From NCBI GenBank assembly GCA_016777545.1, contig JADHRH010000006.1:1-17697 (forward strand): a stretch of DNA of 17,697 nt, written 5' to 3'. Below are positions 17,053 to 17,697 of the stretch, one piece after another; the first letter of the stretch is position 1, and each line of letters begins with the position of its first letter. This stretch comes from Candidatus Pelagibacter sp. GTDB taxonomy: Bacteria > Pseudomonadota > Alphaproteobacteria > Pelagibacterales > Pelagibacteraceae. Position numbers and translations under genes: made by a program. Under the pieces are notes generated by a model, which saw nothing but the letters and a program-made list of their open reading frames with translations, ran no database searches and had not been told where the DNA came from.

Positions 17053-17289
17053 ATGACAAAAGCACATAGAGCAGGAGATGCACCGATTGCAGTAGAAGTT
17101 GAAAAAGATAAATCTTATTATTGGTGTGCTTGTGGAAAAAGTTCAAAACAACCATTATGTGATGGTTCTCACAAAGGCTCTGAATTTACTCCTCTAGCTT
17201 ATAAAGCTGAAGAGACAAAAAAAGTTTTTTTTTGTACATGCAAAGCAACAAACAATCAGCCTCTTTGTGATGGCTCTCATAATAAGTAA
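17053..17289 (+). CDS. Double CDGSH iron-sulfur protein
   Basis: The 78-residue soluble protein carries two complete CDGSH motifs, each of which binds a redox-active [2Fe-2S] cluster by three cysteines and one histidine: Cys25, Cys27, Cys36, His40, and Cys61, Cys63, Cys72, His76. Both keep the spacing CxCx2(S/T)x3PxCDGSH. No membrane helix or signal is present, so it is cytosolic, like other bacterial two-motif members. Such clusters are labile and can act in electron transfer or redox signalling. The specific role here is unknown. It is divergent from the HxlR regulator and followed after 8 bp by pirin, so the two probably share a transcript. Confidence 0.9.
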   Translation: MTKAHRAGDAPIAVEVEKDKSYYWCACGKSSKQPLCDGSHKGSEFTPLAYKAEETKKVFFCTCKATNNQPLCDGSHNK

Positions 17290-17297
17290 TTTAGAAA

Positions 17298-17697
17298 ATG
17301 GCAAATATTGAAGTTGAAAAGATAATAGAACCAGTTTCAGCATCAGATGGTGCTGGTGTTAAATTAAAAAGAAGTATTGGTACTCACCTTATTGATTACC
17401 ACGATCCTTTTTTAATGTTGGATGAGTTTGGTTCTGAAAATAAAGAAGATTACATTGGAGGCTTCCCTCCCCACCCTCACAGAGGAATTGAAACAGTAAC
17501 GTATATGCTGGCTGGTGACTTTGAACATAAAGACAGTACAGGTGGTGAAGGAATAATGACAGCTGGAGATGTTCAGTGGATGAAAACTGGAAGTGGCATC
17601 ATTCATTCAGAAATGCCCGCAATGAAAGAAGGTAAGCTTCATGGATTTCAATTATGGGTAAACATGCCTGCTAAATTGAAAATGACTAAGCCAGAGT
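17298..17697 (+). CDS. Pirin-family cupin protein (partial, runs off the window)
   Basis: At least 133 residues are visible, and the frame is open to the last base. The N-terminal cupin domain has the pirin signatures GGFPPHPHRGIETVTYMLAG and GSGIIHSEMP. Metal ligands are His59, His61, His103 and Glu105, closely matching the human pirin set. Bacterial pirins bind Fe or similar metals, and some show quercetin dioxygenase activity or respond to redox state. The function here is not established. The start ATG at 17298 follows the CDGSH stop by 8 bp and has only a weak purine tract before it. The C-terminal domain lies outside the window. Confidence 0.92.
   Translation, partial: MANIEVEKIIEPVSASDGAGVKLKRSIGTHLIDYHDPFLMLDEFGSENKEDYIGGFPPHPHRGIETVTYMLAGDFEHKDSTGGEGIMTAGDVQWMKTGSGIIHSEMPAMKEGKLHGFQLWVNMPAKLKMTKPE

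Noticed and set aside
17412..17606. Minus-strand 64-codon open frame near the right edge
   Set aside because: It is antisense to the conserved pirin cupin motifs, which read continuously on the plus strand to the window end.

Overview
The window is a very AT-rich, densely packed bacterial segment. Its 22 recognisable genes, including one small gene and one broken one, almost all overlap or abut. Three things suggest an alphaproteobacterium: paired F0 b' and b genes, a CtaC-CtaD-CtaB-CoxF-CtaG-CtaE-Surf1 aa3 oxidase order, and the ThrB type. The low GC, tiny spacers and carotenoid/retinal genes point to a SAR11-like (Pelagibacterales) marine oligotroph. The lineage is inferred from style and gene content, not from a search.

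Plus-strand block, 1-7805. It opens with the end of atpE, then atpF' and atpF of the ATP synthase stator. After 39 bp comes a retinal pathway cluster: crtI, crtB, crtY and blh, which together take geranylgeranyl-PP to phytoene, lycopene, beta-carotene and retinal, the chromophore of proteorhodopsin. ispH (IPP/DMAPP supply), thrB and rnhA follow without a gap. No crtE and no rhodopsin gene lie in the window. crtY carries an in-frame TAA about 50 codons before its natural end. The remaining frame is intact, restarts with an ATG directly after the stop, and runs into blh. This is the most unusual feature here.

Minus-strand block, 15926-7797 (read right to left). rsmE comes first. A 61-bp spacer with three ACACT-type repeats follows, then the cytochrome c oxidase operon: ctaC, ctaD, ctaB, a 41-residue CoxF-like membrane protein, ctaG, ctaE and surf1. 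thrC and a Prx5-type peroxiredoxin complete the run. It ends by overlapping rnhA tail to tail. thrB and thrC, the last two steps to threonine, therefore sit at the ends of two converging operons.

Right end, 15944-17697. A type II L-2-haloacid dehalogenase diverges from rsmE and overlaps tail to tail with an HxlR-family regulator that has a single N-terminal cysteine. Across a 94-bp spacer rich in GTAT/ATAC repeats, the regulator diverges from a double-CDGSH iron-sulfur protein and a pirin that runs off the window. This looks like a small redox- or electrophile-responsive module.

No tRNA, rRNA, insertion sequence, CRISPR array or clear intrinsic terminator was found. No gene-free stretch exceeds 94 bp.
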